Below are positions 13,266 through 25,139 of a DNA stretch of 64,000 nucleotides, one piece after another. This stretch comes from Rhizophagus clarus. Taxonomy: Eukaryota; Glomeromycota; Glomeromycetes; Glomerales; Glomeraceae. The position numbers and the translations under genes are program-made. Position 1 is the stretch's first letter. Every line of letters starts with the position of its first letter. Location of the stretch: the NCBI GenBank assembly GCA_015698045.1, contig BLAL01000058.1:1118501-1182500 (forward strand), read 5' to 3'. The notes under the pieces were generated by a model. The model did no database searches. It was not told where the DNA came from and worked only from the letters and a program-made list of their open reading frames with translations.

Positions 13266-13586
13266 AAGAAAAGAAAATATTTTATTATTTTGTTTGATAT
13301 TTAAAAAAATTATGAAAAAGAGAATGACTTACTTTAATACCATTTCAAAAACTGTTGGTTTAATATTTGGTTTACTAAAAATAATCATATCATTCTTTTT
13401 TGTAATCCATTCGGATGAGAGTGCACTTCTAAAGTACGGACAACGTGCACGTAAAATTATCGAATGTGCTTTAAATTCTTTTGTGTTATCATTTTCACCA
13501 ACTTGAACGGTAACATTGAAATCATCTGCATCACTTAACATGGATGAAATATCTCTTAAAAGATTGGAATGAAAAATTAAAGTCAT
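12022..13586 (-). CDS. BTB-BACK-TLDc domain protein (copy A)
   Basis: Two exons on the minus strand, 13586-13333 and 13231-12022, give 487 aa. The start ATG at 13586-13584 (MTLIFHS) was chosen because the same start motif opens copies B and C. Exon 1 is a BTB/POZ domain (DADDFNVTVQVGEN, FKAHSIILRARCPYFRSALS), a homo- or hetero-dimerisation fold that often recruits substrates to cullin-3 ligases. Exon 2 continues with a BACK-like region (KDLLAS.ELLLEELF type) and a C-terminal TLDc-like domain (IINWIED, FELIYRGSRDG region, GGYTTVGFY, FIFSFEDNND, YIIEDIEAFSV). The 101-bp intron interrupts at ..LK/YIYMGELD and contains a T13A22 tract. The frame is intact. Rhizophagus carries large numbers of this architecture; the specific role is unknown. 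Confidence 0.88.
13233..13267. repeat. T(13)A(22) homopolymer inverted tract within the intron of copy A
   Basis: A run of T directly abuts a run of A, right at the acceptor side of the intron. On the sense strand this gives a polypyrimidine tract next to the AG. The homopolymer lengths are likely to vary and to be error-prone. Confidence 0.8.
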
Positions 13587-13950
13587 TTTGATAAATATTG
13601 AATAAATAGCATAAATAGCGAATAAGGTTGAACCTGAAAGGGATGATTGCTTAAATGAGGTCAAATTTATATATTGTATGTAATACAAGACGTGCAGATC
13701 AGCTGCGTCCCTACTGCGTTGATGTGCAAACTGCGCCATGTAATATTATTGGCTAATTATTCTACTTGACGGATGAATGTCATTTCAGCCACATACGGTT
13801 TGCGTTAATTAGAAGAAATAAAATATAATATTATGATAGAGTAATAATATGAATAATGATGTTTAATAAATTGTCCGGGTCAAATAAATCAATTACTTAT
13901 ACGAAATTTCCTATAATAGCCGTTATATTCTATTAAAAAAAAGGCGCACT
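13587..13950. other. Spacer between BTB genes A and B
   Basis: Promoter region of copy A and 3' flank of copy B. No gene or clear motif beyond AT-rich stretches. Confidence 0.5.
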
Positions 13951-15525
13951 TCATTTTGTTGTTTTCTTTTTCCCAACTTTGACGGTTACCTTAAAAGCTT
14001 CAATTTCTTCAATTGTATAAGTACCATTACAATTTATATGTTGATAATTACAATTCTTAATGTATAAATTATCATTTTGCATATTTAAATCACCACCACC
14101 AAAATCAAATCCACAATTACCAAAATAATTATTATAAATAGCATTAGAATTTGTTATCACACGACCTATTCTCATCTTTTGAGTATCATTTTTTCCTTCA
14201 AAAATAAAAACAAAACTATTCATATACGTACAAGTAATATATTTATATTGATGTTCATAACGTAATTTGCAACATTTCTTGTCATTATATGACGATAAAA
14301 TCCAACTGAACTATAACCACCAAATATTTTTTGTGAATTTTTACATCTGATTAAAACTAATACTGATTCTTGTATATTACATTTATTATTAAATGAATTA
14401 TTATTAATTCCATCTCTACTACCTCTATAAATGAGATCAAATTTATATACTAAATCATTTTTATCCCGTATAACATCAGCTTCTTTATTATCGATCCAAT
14501 TAGTAATTATAGTAACAGGTTTTGATCTAATGATTTTTGAATCAACGTAACTTTTTCCAATTCGTGGTGTTAAATTTGTTGTCTTTGGTGTGGTACTTTT
14601 AAAATAATATTTTTCAATTTCATCATAAACATTATCAGGAATAATTTCTTTATAAGGTCGAACTCTATCATAAAAGTCATTAGAAGAGATTTCTACAAAT
14701 CTAATAAGAGGAATAAATTGATTTAAAGTTTGCTTTAATAATTCATAATCTTCATCATTCCATTTAGTTCTATCATTATTCTCACTTCCTAAACTAGGAG
14801 TTTGTTCAATACCCCATTTAATTAAACCATTCCAAGCAACAATTTCATTAATCCGAAAATCATCTCGTTTAAATAAATCAAAAAGGATATCTTTATCTAA
14901 TGAAGAAAAAACTTCTGAAGTAATAAATGGTTCCGGATCTTCACAAATAAATTCAAAGCAATATTCTTGTAATTTCTTACAGTTAGCTATTTTAAATACT
15001 GTATGAAGAACTAAAACAAAATTTTCTTGAAACCAAGTTGTTTGTTTCTCAAATAAATATTCTTGAACATTATTAAATAATTCTTCAAGAAGTAATTCAT
15101 CGGAAGCAATTAAAAGTTCAAGAATATTTTTACCTTGATATTTTGTTAAATCAAGTTCTCCCGTGTAAATATACCTTTGAAGAAAAAGTTAAATCGTTGA
15201 TTAAATTATTATATCCAAGTATATTATTACAGTATTGATAAAACGTTATTATATAAAAAAAAGTAGTTTACTTGAGTACCATTTCAAATACAATGGGAGC
15301 AATATTGGGTTTATTAAATATAATCATGTTGTCCTCCTTTAGAATACATTTGGCAGAGAAAGCAGCTTTAAAATAAGGTGAACGAGCACGTAAAATTACT
15401 GAATGTGCTCGAAATTCTCTTGTATTATTATTTTCACCAACTCGAATAATAACATTGAAATCATCAGCATCATTTAATATTTGAGACAAATATTTTGAAA
15501 GTTCCGAATGAAAAATTAGAGTCAT
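13951..15525 (-). pseudogene. BTB-BACK-TLDc domain protein (copy B), frameshifted
   Basis: Exon 1 at 15525-15272 (MTLIFHSELSKYL, BTB domain) and exon 2 at 15174-13951 use the same splice positions as copies A and C (..LK/YIYTGELD). Exon 2 reads through BACK and the first half of TLDc (GGYSSVGFY), then falls out of frame at about 14225-14260 and hits TGA. The TLDc homology resumes in another frame from 14223 (MNSFVFIFEGKNDTQK...TIEEIEAFKV). The summed exon length is not a multiple of three, consistent with one single-base indel. It is either a young pseudogene or an assembly error in an AT-rich stretch. The C-terminal tail VKVGKKKTTK is longer than in the sister genes. Confidence 0.8.
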
Positions 15526-16259
15526 TTCTAAAGTTATATCAAAAGTAGGAATGCCAAATGAAATGTGCTAAGTGATACAATTTAAATTATAATGAATATT
15601 ACTGCGGCGTTTTTTTCGCAGGATTGTTTACGTCGTACAGACCTGTCGCACTTGGCCCATTTAATAACATGAAAACAATTAGTTCGTGCAACAAAATAAA
15701 TAATAGGTTTTTTAAATTTGAATTACAAAGAGTAAAGAATGTAAATAAATAAATAAATGAAAAATGTGATTAGTAATCTTACTGCGCAAATAAATTCTTT
15801 AAAAGTAAATACGATATTAATAATAAGTATATTGTAATAATTCGGAGCTATTTTATCGTCATTAGTAGTATTAATTACTTTTTAGCATATATAATTTTAT
15901 GTATTTAAATCACTCGATAAATTTGTCGCTCATTTTCAAAAAATAACCGCTAATAGTAAGAAATTGGTATGATCAATTGTGATTTAGTGTAGTTACGGTC
16001 GCGTGATTTCCTTGTAAAGCTAAAAAAATTTCACTTAAAATCATGAATTAATAAATTACAAACGAAAATTTTAAATTATATTTATAATGAATAGATCTTT
16101 ATTATTTACGTGTTTCCTCAACTCTAGGATAATGTATTTTAGGTATCTTAATTAAAGAATATAAATTTACAAAAATAGAGCGTAAAAACTATGTTTTTAA
16201 AGGATTTATAATCATAATCACTCACTTTCCTTCGAATACAATAAACAATGGCTAACGAA
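15526..16259. other. Spacer between BTB genes B and C
   Basis: AT-rich, no gene. It contains only short A/T runs and direct ATAAATAAATAAATGA words near 15740. Confidence 0.5.
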
Positions 16260-17767
16260 TTATTTTTTAGCTACACTGAATACTTCAATTTCTTCAATAA
16301 TAAGGTACTGTTTTCCATCAAAAATGTTTTCATAATGGTTAGTATTATATGCAACATAAAGATATTGTCCATTGATATATAATATACCCCCGAAAGAAAA
16401 GAAACCACCATAATTGCGTTGATCATATACAGAATAGGTCGAATTAGTTACTTTGCCAATTTTCATATTATGCATATCTTGGTCATTTTCAAATGAAAAA
16501 ACAAAACTTTCTGTTGAAGTTAACCAATGACCATTTCTTCCCGCGTATCCAATTGGATTATAGCCACCATAGATTTTTTTTGATTGAACTCTTATTAATA
16601 CTACAAATGGCCCTTGTCCATTACACTTATTATAAAATATACTACAATTAAATCCATCTTGACTCATTGAATAAATAAGATTAAATTCATATGCATTGTT
16701 ATCTGCAAAAGTCGTGCCATTTCTATCAATCCAATTAGCAATAACATTTGCAAGTTTTGGTTTAATAATTGTTGATGTTAACGATCCTGATTTTCCTTTA
16801 CGAGGTGGTAAGGTTGTGGTTTTCGGTAAAGTTTTTTTATAATGAAATTTAACAACTTCTTCATAAATATGTTCAGGAATTATAGCCTTATAAGGTCGAA
16901 CTTTATCATAAAAATCCTCAGGAGAAATTTCTACAAACCGAATGAGAGGAATAAATTGACTTAAAGTTTTCTTTAATGCTTCACAATTTTCATTATTCCA
17001 TTTAGTTCTATCAGTATGCTCATTCCCCAAACCGGGTGTTTGCTCAATACCCCATCTAATTAAACAATCCCAAGCAGCAATTTCTTCAATTTGCAAGTCA
17101 TCTCGTTTGAGTAAACCAAAAAGGATATCTTTATCTAACGAAGGAAACGTTGTTGAAGAGATGAACGGTACTGGATCTTCACAGATAGTTTCAAGACAAT
17201 AATCTTGTAATTTCTTGCAACTAGTGAGTTGAAACACAGTATGTAAAACTAAAACAAAATTTTTTTGAACCCAACTAGTTTGTTTTTCGATTAAATAATC
17301 TTGAACATGATTGAACAATTCTTCGATAAGTAATTCGTCAGATGAAACTAATAAACCAAGAATGTCTTCACCTGATTGTTTCGTCATATCAAGCTCACCA
17401 GTATAAATATATCTTAATAATAATAAAATCATAAATATAAGATTCTTTTTTTTTTAATTAAAAAAAAATAAATAATTGATTTGATTTAATAAAAATGAAT
17501 AATTTTTTCTTACTTTAAAATCAGGTCAAAAACAGTTGGAGTGATATTCGGTTTATTAAAAATAATCATATTATTCTTTTTTGAAATCCAATCGGAAGAA
17601 AATGCACTTTTAAAATATGGTGAACGAGCACGTAAAATTACCGAATGTGCTTTAAATTCTTTTGTATTTTTATTTTCACCAACTTGAATAACAACGTTAA
17701 AATCATCAGCATCATATAATATTGAAGAAAGATCTTTTGAGAGTCCGGAATGGAAAATTGAAGTCAT
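16260..17767 (-). CDS. BTB-BACK-TLDc domain protein (copy C)
   Basis: Exons 17767-17514 and 17412-16260 on the minus strand give 468 aa with an intact frame. BTB domain: MTSIFHSGLSKDLSS, DADDFNVVIQVGEN, FKAHSVILRARSPYFKSAFS. The exon junction reconstitutes KYIYTGELDM. BACK-like region about residues 110-260 (DILGLLVSSDELLIEELF, VLVLHTVFQL). C-terminal TLDc-like domain with NWIDRNG, GGYNPIGYAG, FVFSFENDQD and YLIIEEIEVFSVAKK. A methionine-starting frame runs into the intron (MILLLLRYIY), but the conserved first exon shows this is not the true start. Third member of a same-strand tandem cluster, presumably made by local duplication. Confidence 0.9.
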
Positions 17768-19760
17768 TTTTGAAAAAAAAAAAATAAGAAAAATTTTGTT
17801 TTGTTTGAAAGGATAAAGAAAATTTTCGGCTAAATTTAATTGAAATTTGGCTAGTATATTATATGTAACATTTAAAGATAGAAATTATTCGGTTACACTA
17901 CATTATTTGTATAACTCGTCGAATCACCGGCCCAAAAATTAACCGGTTAATCTTAATTCAAGTTGGAATTAAAATGTTGAGCCAGAATTAACACGTCAAA
18001 AAATTTTAAATTCTAGTTGACCAGAATTAATTGCTTAATTTATAATCTGTCCAACCTCTGTATTTGTCATACACTATCATTAGAAATAATAGACCTTAAT
18101 AAATGATTTTACCAAAATAATGCGACAGGAGTAAAAAACATTTTTAATACATTATGATGAATAATTTATCAATGCTTTCACGATTTTTCTATACATTAGG
18201 AGTTTTATTTTATGTAAATTTATATGAAAAATTCTGTAAAATTTATATATACTATTTTGCATAGTTTCAAATACTCATGGATTTCATGTGAATTTGATTT
18301 TATACGTAAAATAAATTTATATAGAACCATCTAGATCTTTTATTTTAAATTTAAATAAAATTTATTTATTTATTTATTTATTTTTTTAATAGACATTATT
18401 ACATTTGATATTATTGTAAATTTGTAAATAAACTATATTTAAAATATTGTGCAAATACGTTTTTCAATATCACTAAATAATAATCTAATGATATACGACA
18501 TATACAGCCATTAATTCTTTCTCTAACTTGTGTGATATTTTTCATCAAACAAAAAAATTTTAGTTATGGCACAGTTTCACGTGTGAACGTCTCTTGCATC
18601 ATTTAAATCTTCAAATTTAGATACTAACGATCAAACACTCAAGAATAAGGTGGGAAAAATCATTCGTAACAACGTGTATTGCTTTATTTTTTACATATAT
18701 AAGAAAAATGTAATGAGGACTTTGACGTAAAAAATGAATCATGACATAAATTGATAAAGAATCGCTATAATAAATATAATTATTTAACTTTTAGCTTGGT
18801 TAAATTTTTTGATCAGAAATTTGATCAACATAATTTTTTTGAAAAAAAAATATCCATACCGAATATTGTTTGTACTGCGCATTACTCAATCTGCAATGAA
18901 ACTTTTGAATGATAGAAGAAAATCAGGATCGAGAAATATTAGCACACACACGAAAAAAATATAAATTATAATACACAGCCTATTTTCATATCAATTTAAA
19001 ATAAATGACTAAACTTAATTTATATTATTGTGATACCATTACACTCCATGATAACAGCTGAAATTCTTTAATTTGTTCGTGAGAGTATAATTGAAAAGAA
19101 CCTTTAAACATTAGCAATAAATTATTTTGATCACACAACTGGGACTATTGAAAATCTTTATTTGAAGTTTAGCCTTTATTTGAGGGCACTAAAAGATTGA
19201 TTCAAATTGTTGTTAGAAGTTGTTACACAGAACAGTAATAAACTTTGAGCAGTTATCAAGTAGCACATGAAAAAAGGAGCTTCGTTTATTTTCAGTCAAG
19301 CCAATGAGTCCAGCAGAGACCAAAGGACTACACCCTTACAAAAATGCATTTTTCAGAATGTTCGTAATATGATCGCGTCCCTTGGACAATGCCGATTCAT
19401 CCCCACCCTTCATGAACTAAATCGCTCTCAGATTAAGGGTGCACATCACGTCGACTCTGGACATGACAAAATTGTGTGAGAACTTTTTCCCCATGCCATA
19501 TTACAAACTACACAAGCATCACAAATACATACCATATTTATTTCTCTATTTCTTATTCTTCACTTTCAAATCCTAAAAATAAATATAGATTTAGCAACTC
19601 GCTACTATATATCATGTAAAAAAAAATATAATAACCAATACTTACAATTCAAACATTAAATTAACAAACTGAATAAATTTGTGATTTTGTGAATCTTTTT
19701 CTTTCGACTTAATTACTTTCCAGAATTGTAATATATGTTCATTTCCCTTTAACGCTAAAT
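17768..19760. other. Intergenic, AT-rich
   Basis: No supported gene. 17930-18060 carries the dispersed AACCGGTTAAT / CCAGAATTAA repeat. 19267-19490 is relatively GC-rich for this window and contains an open frame of about 70 codons, but lacks recognisable protein features. Confidence 0.5.
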
Positions 19761-20980
19761 TTAAAATATCCTATTTCTCCCCTTTTTAGACTCTTCAACC
19801 TCCTCAAGAATATCCATAATAAACTCCGTTATCTTGGTAATATTCGCATCATCCACATCGTCGCATTTTCTTTTCTGTGCTACTCGGGAACAGTCTTTAG
19901 TTGCACTATTAATCCACCGCTGAATTATCTCACTATCAACATTTTCTTTATATGCACATACAGTCAAACTTCGATGTACCGATACTCTATATACCGATAA
20001 TTGCTTTTACCGATAAATTTTTGTTGTCCCGTTTCACCACTAATAAAAAAATCTCATTATACCGGTATTATATATAATTTCGCGATGTAACATATACTGA
20101 TACTACCTCCTGGTCCCTTTATAGTAATGTATATTAAGATATACCGATAATTTTGGTTACACTAGTGTTAATTCTGGCCGGCACTATAAGTTTGGCCTGA
20201 GTTAAAAATTGTAACTGGGCATCGTTCTTAATTATGTCCGGAATTAGATTTTTTTCTATAATCATACTCACGTTATACATAATATATTCGAAAATTTTGG
20301 ACTCAGAATTAAGCATAGTGCGAGCCAGAGTTAGATTTTGGCCTGCATTATAATCTACTAATTACATATACTGTATGTACCAATATTTCAATGTACTGAT
20401 ACTTTTTCCCAAAACCGGAAGCATCAGTACATCGAAGTTTGACTGTATATCTTCATAATTTCCATATAATGTCAAATAAAATGATTAAATGAAATAAAAA
20501 AATTACACTCCTATATAAAGCTAGGTCGCTCTTATAACTACTTACCAATACAAATTACGACTTGCAACATATGGTTACTTCAACGATCATTACTATCAAT
20601 AACAATTCCGTGCGCCATCTTGTTTCGCACATTTTTTTTAAAGTTGCTGAAATGTTTAACAAGTTTTTCTTATATTGATCGTGAAACACTGACATCTTCA
20701 TAAAAATATTTATATTCTCAATGATAAAATTGAGTATGCACATTAAATCTGCATTGGAAAAATCAATGCTTACTGGAGGCCTTTGTTTAGATACGAAATC
20801 CTTTATAACTTCTGAAGGAATGTTACGTTCATTATCGACAAGAAATTTATATATTGCCTTTTCGGCAAGGTTAACAACAATATGTTCGACAAATGCCCCT
20901 TGTTCGCTATCGGTAAATGAAAATTTTGTTTCAATGATGAGTGGTTTTATGTTTAGGGTGATGACAATTTTGACAGTCAA
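19761..20980 (-). pseudogene. Fragments of an unidentified gene, possibly hAT-type transposase, interrupted by a pogo-like MITE
   Basis: Two minus-strand coding-like blocks are seen: 20980-20555 (LMCILNFIIENINIFMKMS..., KKMCETRWRTELL) and, beyond the MITE, 19960-19761 (KENVDSEIIQRWINSATKD, KRKCDDVDDANITKITEF). The motif CETRWR resembles the ETRW segment found late in hAT-family transposases. That is the only hint of identity and it is weak. Neither block is complete, and stops lie between them. Confidence 0.3.
19961..20445. mobile_element. pogo/Tigger-like MITE, 485 bp
   Basis: Perfect inverted ends CAGTCAAACTTCGATGTAC at 19961-19979 and its complement at 20427-20445. It is flanked by TA on both sides (19959-19960, 20446-20447), the Tc1/mariner/pogo target duplication. 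Internally, ACCGATA and TACCGATAAT words repeat. CAGTCAAAC..CG termini are typical of pogo-type elements. Non-autonomous: no transposase inside. Confidence 0.85.
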
Positions 20981-22697
20981 AACACCATAATATTTATTAC
21001 TGAAGACTCTTTACAAAAGTCGTGATCATTATATAAATTATAATGGAGTGAATCACATAGAGATTTGTGGGAAATTTTTAATGGACAAGCATCTTAAAGT
21101 TGAGTCGAGATTGTCTTTGATATTCTTTTCAATGATATCAATGACACCGGATCATAACCACGTAGAAAGTTGTTTAACCATTGAAAATTATAGGATAAGT
21201 TTGTGAATACGACGCGTAAAGTGAATAAAAGACCTTGAGTATATATAGGATATATACGACTCACGATCACATGATTTGATAAATTTTTCTGAAATAGTAA
21301 TATTAGTTCACAAACTACTCACGTGACTTTACTATGAAATCCACTGATAAATAATCCTCACAGTTTCACTGCTTATTAATTTATTGCGAATCCTGTAACA
21401 TGTTTGCTTTTATAAGAGAAATTCGTTCTCCAGAATCTAAAGAGATTCGACATTGTCACGCCACATAAAAACCAGTAACATTGTTAAGGATCGTGATTCG
21501 AAGTACATGATTTTTCTTTGTGCATCGATGCCGTCTATGACCAACATCCATTTCTAATACGTAGTAGGAAGTCATAGAAACTTATTCTGCTGTATTGCTG
21601 GAATCTGGATTTGCTTCGCAATCATTCATTTTTGATGAGCTGGATTCCATTTTCTACATTAAGGTAAGAGATTTCAAATATTAACCCATCCTACATTATA
21701 TTAATAGTCATAAATACGTAAAGTAATTATATTTTGTGAATCATTTTTGAAAATCAAAGTTCATTTGGAAGAAATTGAGCCATTGAGTTAGTGTGAAGTG
21801 TGCACTGAACAGTTAATTACTTATTTACTTTTATATTTTTTATCTCACGCAATAAATTTTTATTTTTGGATTTGTTATATATAAACATTTTGAAATACGA
21901 TTATACGATTATAGAGCTTCAAAGAATGTTTTCAAACTTTAATATATAAAAATTAATCATTTAGGAAATTTTAAAAAAAAAATTTAGAAATAAATAAAAA
22001 TTTGTATAGGTCAGTCCCGCTTGGATCGAAGACCATGATAACTAATGGCGCCGGCGATAATGTTTAAATACTCACTATTATTTGTACTATTATAAGTGTA
22101 GTGATGGCTCATTTCATACTCTAAATCATTTTTTTTTTTTTCGAAATTCACCGGGCGAAACACTTCAGATCTAGAAAAATAGTTTCGCCCAAAATCTAGT
22201 ATGTAGTATTTATTTATAAATTGATCAAATCATGATTTTTTTCATCCCTTATTTTACAAATAATAAACAATCAAGTTTTACAGTCACATTATTTTTTCAT
22301 GTTCGTGTTTTTTTTTGATTTGATCATGCTGGCATAACATTGAATAGATGGATAGGTGTGAAGGACTTGTTATAGCATCCCGAAGTCTGCCCGAGTCGAT
22401 ACTGATTGGCTACTATCGTTGCATATCATCTTAATAAGCAATTATCCGTGTTAATGTTTGGGCTCCAAAAGTTCTAGGTTTAGATAAATACAAATTTCTC
22501 CCTCACGATTTTCAATAAAACTCTTGTTAAACAGAACGAAAAATCCGCCTATTGTCTAAGAGGCTTGGATGAACAAGCTTTGGGGTTCATGTAATCATGT
22601 ATGCGTTGACTTACATCAAATAGAAGTTAGGCGATTTCTGTAATTTGAGTAATTTATGGCAATACTTGATCTTGTCGAGATAAGTACGTCACATATA
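20981..22697. other. Intergenic, no gene seen
   Basis: AT-rich. Short T and A runs, no credible open frame, no repeat of note. Confidence 0.5.
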
Positions 22698-23640
22698 CAG
22701 TGTGTTAAGAAAATAATTGCGCAAATAAAAACCTCAATATCTTCACAACTAATAACGTTAGGCAGCTGAAATTTTATTTATAAAAAGATCATAATATACT
22801 TTATTAAATATTACAATTTTAATATTTGGTTTTATAGATATTATTTTCTTAAAACTAATATTAACATATTTTTTAAAATGTTTAAAAATTATTATCTCTA
22901 TTTTTGAATCTATAAATCAATATACACATTAAATTTCTTAACATCAGTAGTCATAATGGAGCAAAAATTGTATGTATTATAAAAAAACATTCCTTTACAA
23001 CATATTTAATACAATTTTGATGCAATTTGGATCATTGATTTTTGAGAAATAAATGTTAATGATAATATAAAATTGAAATTATTTTTTGTAATAATTTAAT
23101 TTAGTTTTCTTCGTAACTAATGATTTAAATCACATGAAATTAACTTATTTTTGTTAGAAAACAACAATTCTATAAATAAAAAAAATTTGGTTTTAATTTG
23201 GACTTTAGTTAATTAGAAATTAAGCAAATAATGTATGCACATTATGATTTGCCGATCCCAACCTATTCAAATTGAAATTTATCGGATCATTAATTTTTTT
23301 AGAATCAATATTTTAAAGAATTTTTTTTTCTTATATCATTTATAAGGATCTATTGTACGCTAATATTCATTATTTTTATTTATTTTTTAGTTTAACCAGT
23401 ATCATTTAACCAATAGTGTTAATTAATTAAAATTTAGGCATTTAATTAATGTTAATTATACTTTTTTTACCTATTAAGAGGAAATTAACAAATATACAAT
23501 GAAATTTTTTTCTAAATATATTAAATAGAAAGTAAATAACGTGTATTACATTATTTATTTTACAAATAAATGCATTATCCCACTATTTTTTATTTAATCA
23601 ATTTTATATTACATCGCGCAACTATTTTCTTAACACACTG
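22698..23640. mobile_element. Tc1/mariner-like non-autonomous element, 943 bp
   Basis: Inverted ends CAGTGTGTTAAGAAAATA (22698 on) and the complement ending at 23640, each followed by (A/G)TTGCGC. It is flanked by TA at 22696-22697 and 23641-23642. The interior is very AT-rich with no transposase frame, so it is a deleted or MITE-type derivative. Confidence 0.85.
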
Positions 23641-24127
23641 TATTCTTTACGATCTATTACTAATAAACAGGACCAAGAATGCGTCATGCATTTTCCCGAA
23701 AGTTCTTAACTTTTCATGGCCTATTTGATGTTATCGTTAACTTTCCACCTTGTGAAGCTTTTAGCCTCTTACTAGTTTCTGTGCCTCTTCCAATAATCAC
23801 ATAATATGACAAGGACATTTTCTTCCTTTTCTTTCATACTGTTTAAATAGAAATTCCACTTGCATCTATTGAAATTGTGGAATTCGCGAAAAACAAAATA
23901 TAGAAAAAGAATTAGAAAAACTTATTTATATTCCCTTCTGATGCTAAATGGGGCAAAATTTATGAACTTCAATATTAAACCTCAATTTGAAACGGCAAAG
24001 CAAATTTGTAATATAACTTTTTTTTGACCGACGTAAAAGTTCAGTTTTATTTGAATGATTCAATGAAATAATTATAAAAAAAATTTATAGATAATGAAGA
24101 ATATGATAAAATCACTTAGACCAAATA
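23641..24127. other. Intergenic, no gene seen
   Basis: No supported coding sequence. This is the downstream flank of the carbonic anhydrase remnant. Confidence 0.5.
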
Positions 24128-24757
24128 TTAACCAGGTACTGAACGTCCATTTCTAGGTTGAGTGGGACGTGAATTGTAACCCGTAAGAGCACGAAGACTA
24201 ATAAGCTGATCTACACTGATTGGCAGAATTTTAGTAGCGACCCACCAGGTAACACCTTCATTGCATGGAGGTGTAGTGAGACTTCCAGAATATTTATAAG
24301 CCTATATAGTAATTGAAAAATAATAACGATAATTATCAATCCTGTCTGTATATGTGATAATTTAACTTTGTAATAAAAATTGAATTGTTACCCAGGGTGA
24401 TGTAGTCCCAAATTCAGCGATAGAAACATTTACTGAAAGTAAGTCAGCTGTCATAACATCTGGTAACCTCCCAAATGTCCAGGTGATGTCTTTGGGAGGC
24501 TATATTAAATAGAGATAATAATATTAAGCTTTGATACTAAATTCATGACACGTAAAGAAAAAACCGCTACATACATATGGAAATGAACTCAAGAATTTAC
24601 TAAAACCACCGGCATTGACACTATAGAGGACACCAATAACAGATAGGTTATTATTTCGATCTTTAAAAACAAATGAGCTTCAGCGTCGTAATATTTTCCT
24701 ACGATGTTCAGAAGGAATGTGAAAATGAACTTGTTTAGTTTTACACTAACCTATTTA
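24128..24757 (-). pseudogene. Alpha-class carbonic anhydrase, C-terminal two thirds, frameshifted
   Basis: Minus-strand exons about 24757-24575, 24499-24392 and 24301-24128. The family reversibly hydrates CO2 with a His3-bound zinc. The zinc-ligand motifs are present: VHFHIPSEH and AEAHL. The middle exon reads DITWTFGRLPDV, and the last exon is diagnostic: YKYSGSLTTPPCNEGVTWWV, ending NSRPTQPRNGRSVPG then TAA. Two single-base indels break exon 1: an extra A in AGGAAAATATTAC before YDAEAH, and one T too few after CATTTG before AAAGATCGA. The N-terminal third and any signal peptide are not found upstream. Family identification is firm; non-functionality depends on the indels being real. Confidence 0.88.
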
Positions 24758-25139
24758 CGTTAGATAATCTTTTTTATATTATGCGATATAGAAAATAATT
24801 AGATAGTAATATGATTATAATAATAATTTAATAGGTTAGGGAGGATAATTAAATATTTGAACTAGGTATTTCTTGCTGTACAAATTTAAATTGCAATGAA
24901 GAAATTTACATTACAAATCTAAAAAAAAAAAGATATAAAACCAGAATTTGTAACTTTATCCCAGTTTTTTATAACTAGAAATATATGCTGCGTATGTATA
25001 ACATGCATTTTATTTTGAATGATTATCAAAAAACACGTTATTATAATGAAATTACCAATTATAGTATCTTGATTCATTTCTTCAAACTAATTAAGTAATT
25101 TGAGCTCGATGGTAGCTTTAAAAACAACTTTTTCAAAAG
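24758..25139. other. AT-rich spacer
   Basis: No gene. It lies between the carbonic anhydrase remnant and the satellite array; the region where the missing N-terminal exons should lie shows no match by eye. Confidence 0.5.

Noticed and set aside
19267-19479. 70-codon open frame in a GC-richer patch
   Set aside because: No recognisable domain, no splice context; could be a transposon scrap but unsupported.
22001-22080. tRNA-like GC-richer patch near 22015-22065
   Set aside because: No cloverleaf or B-box could be drawn.
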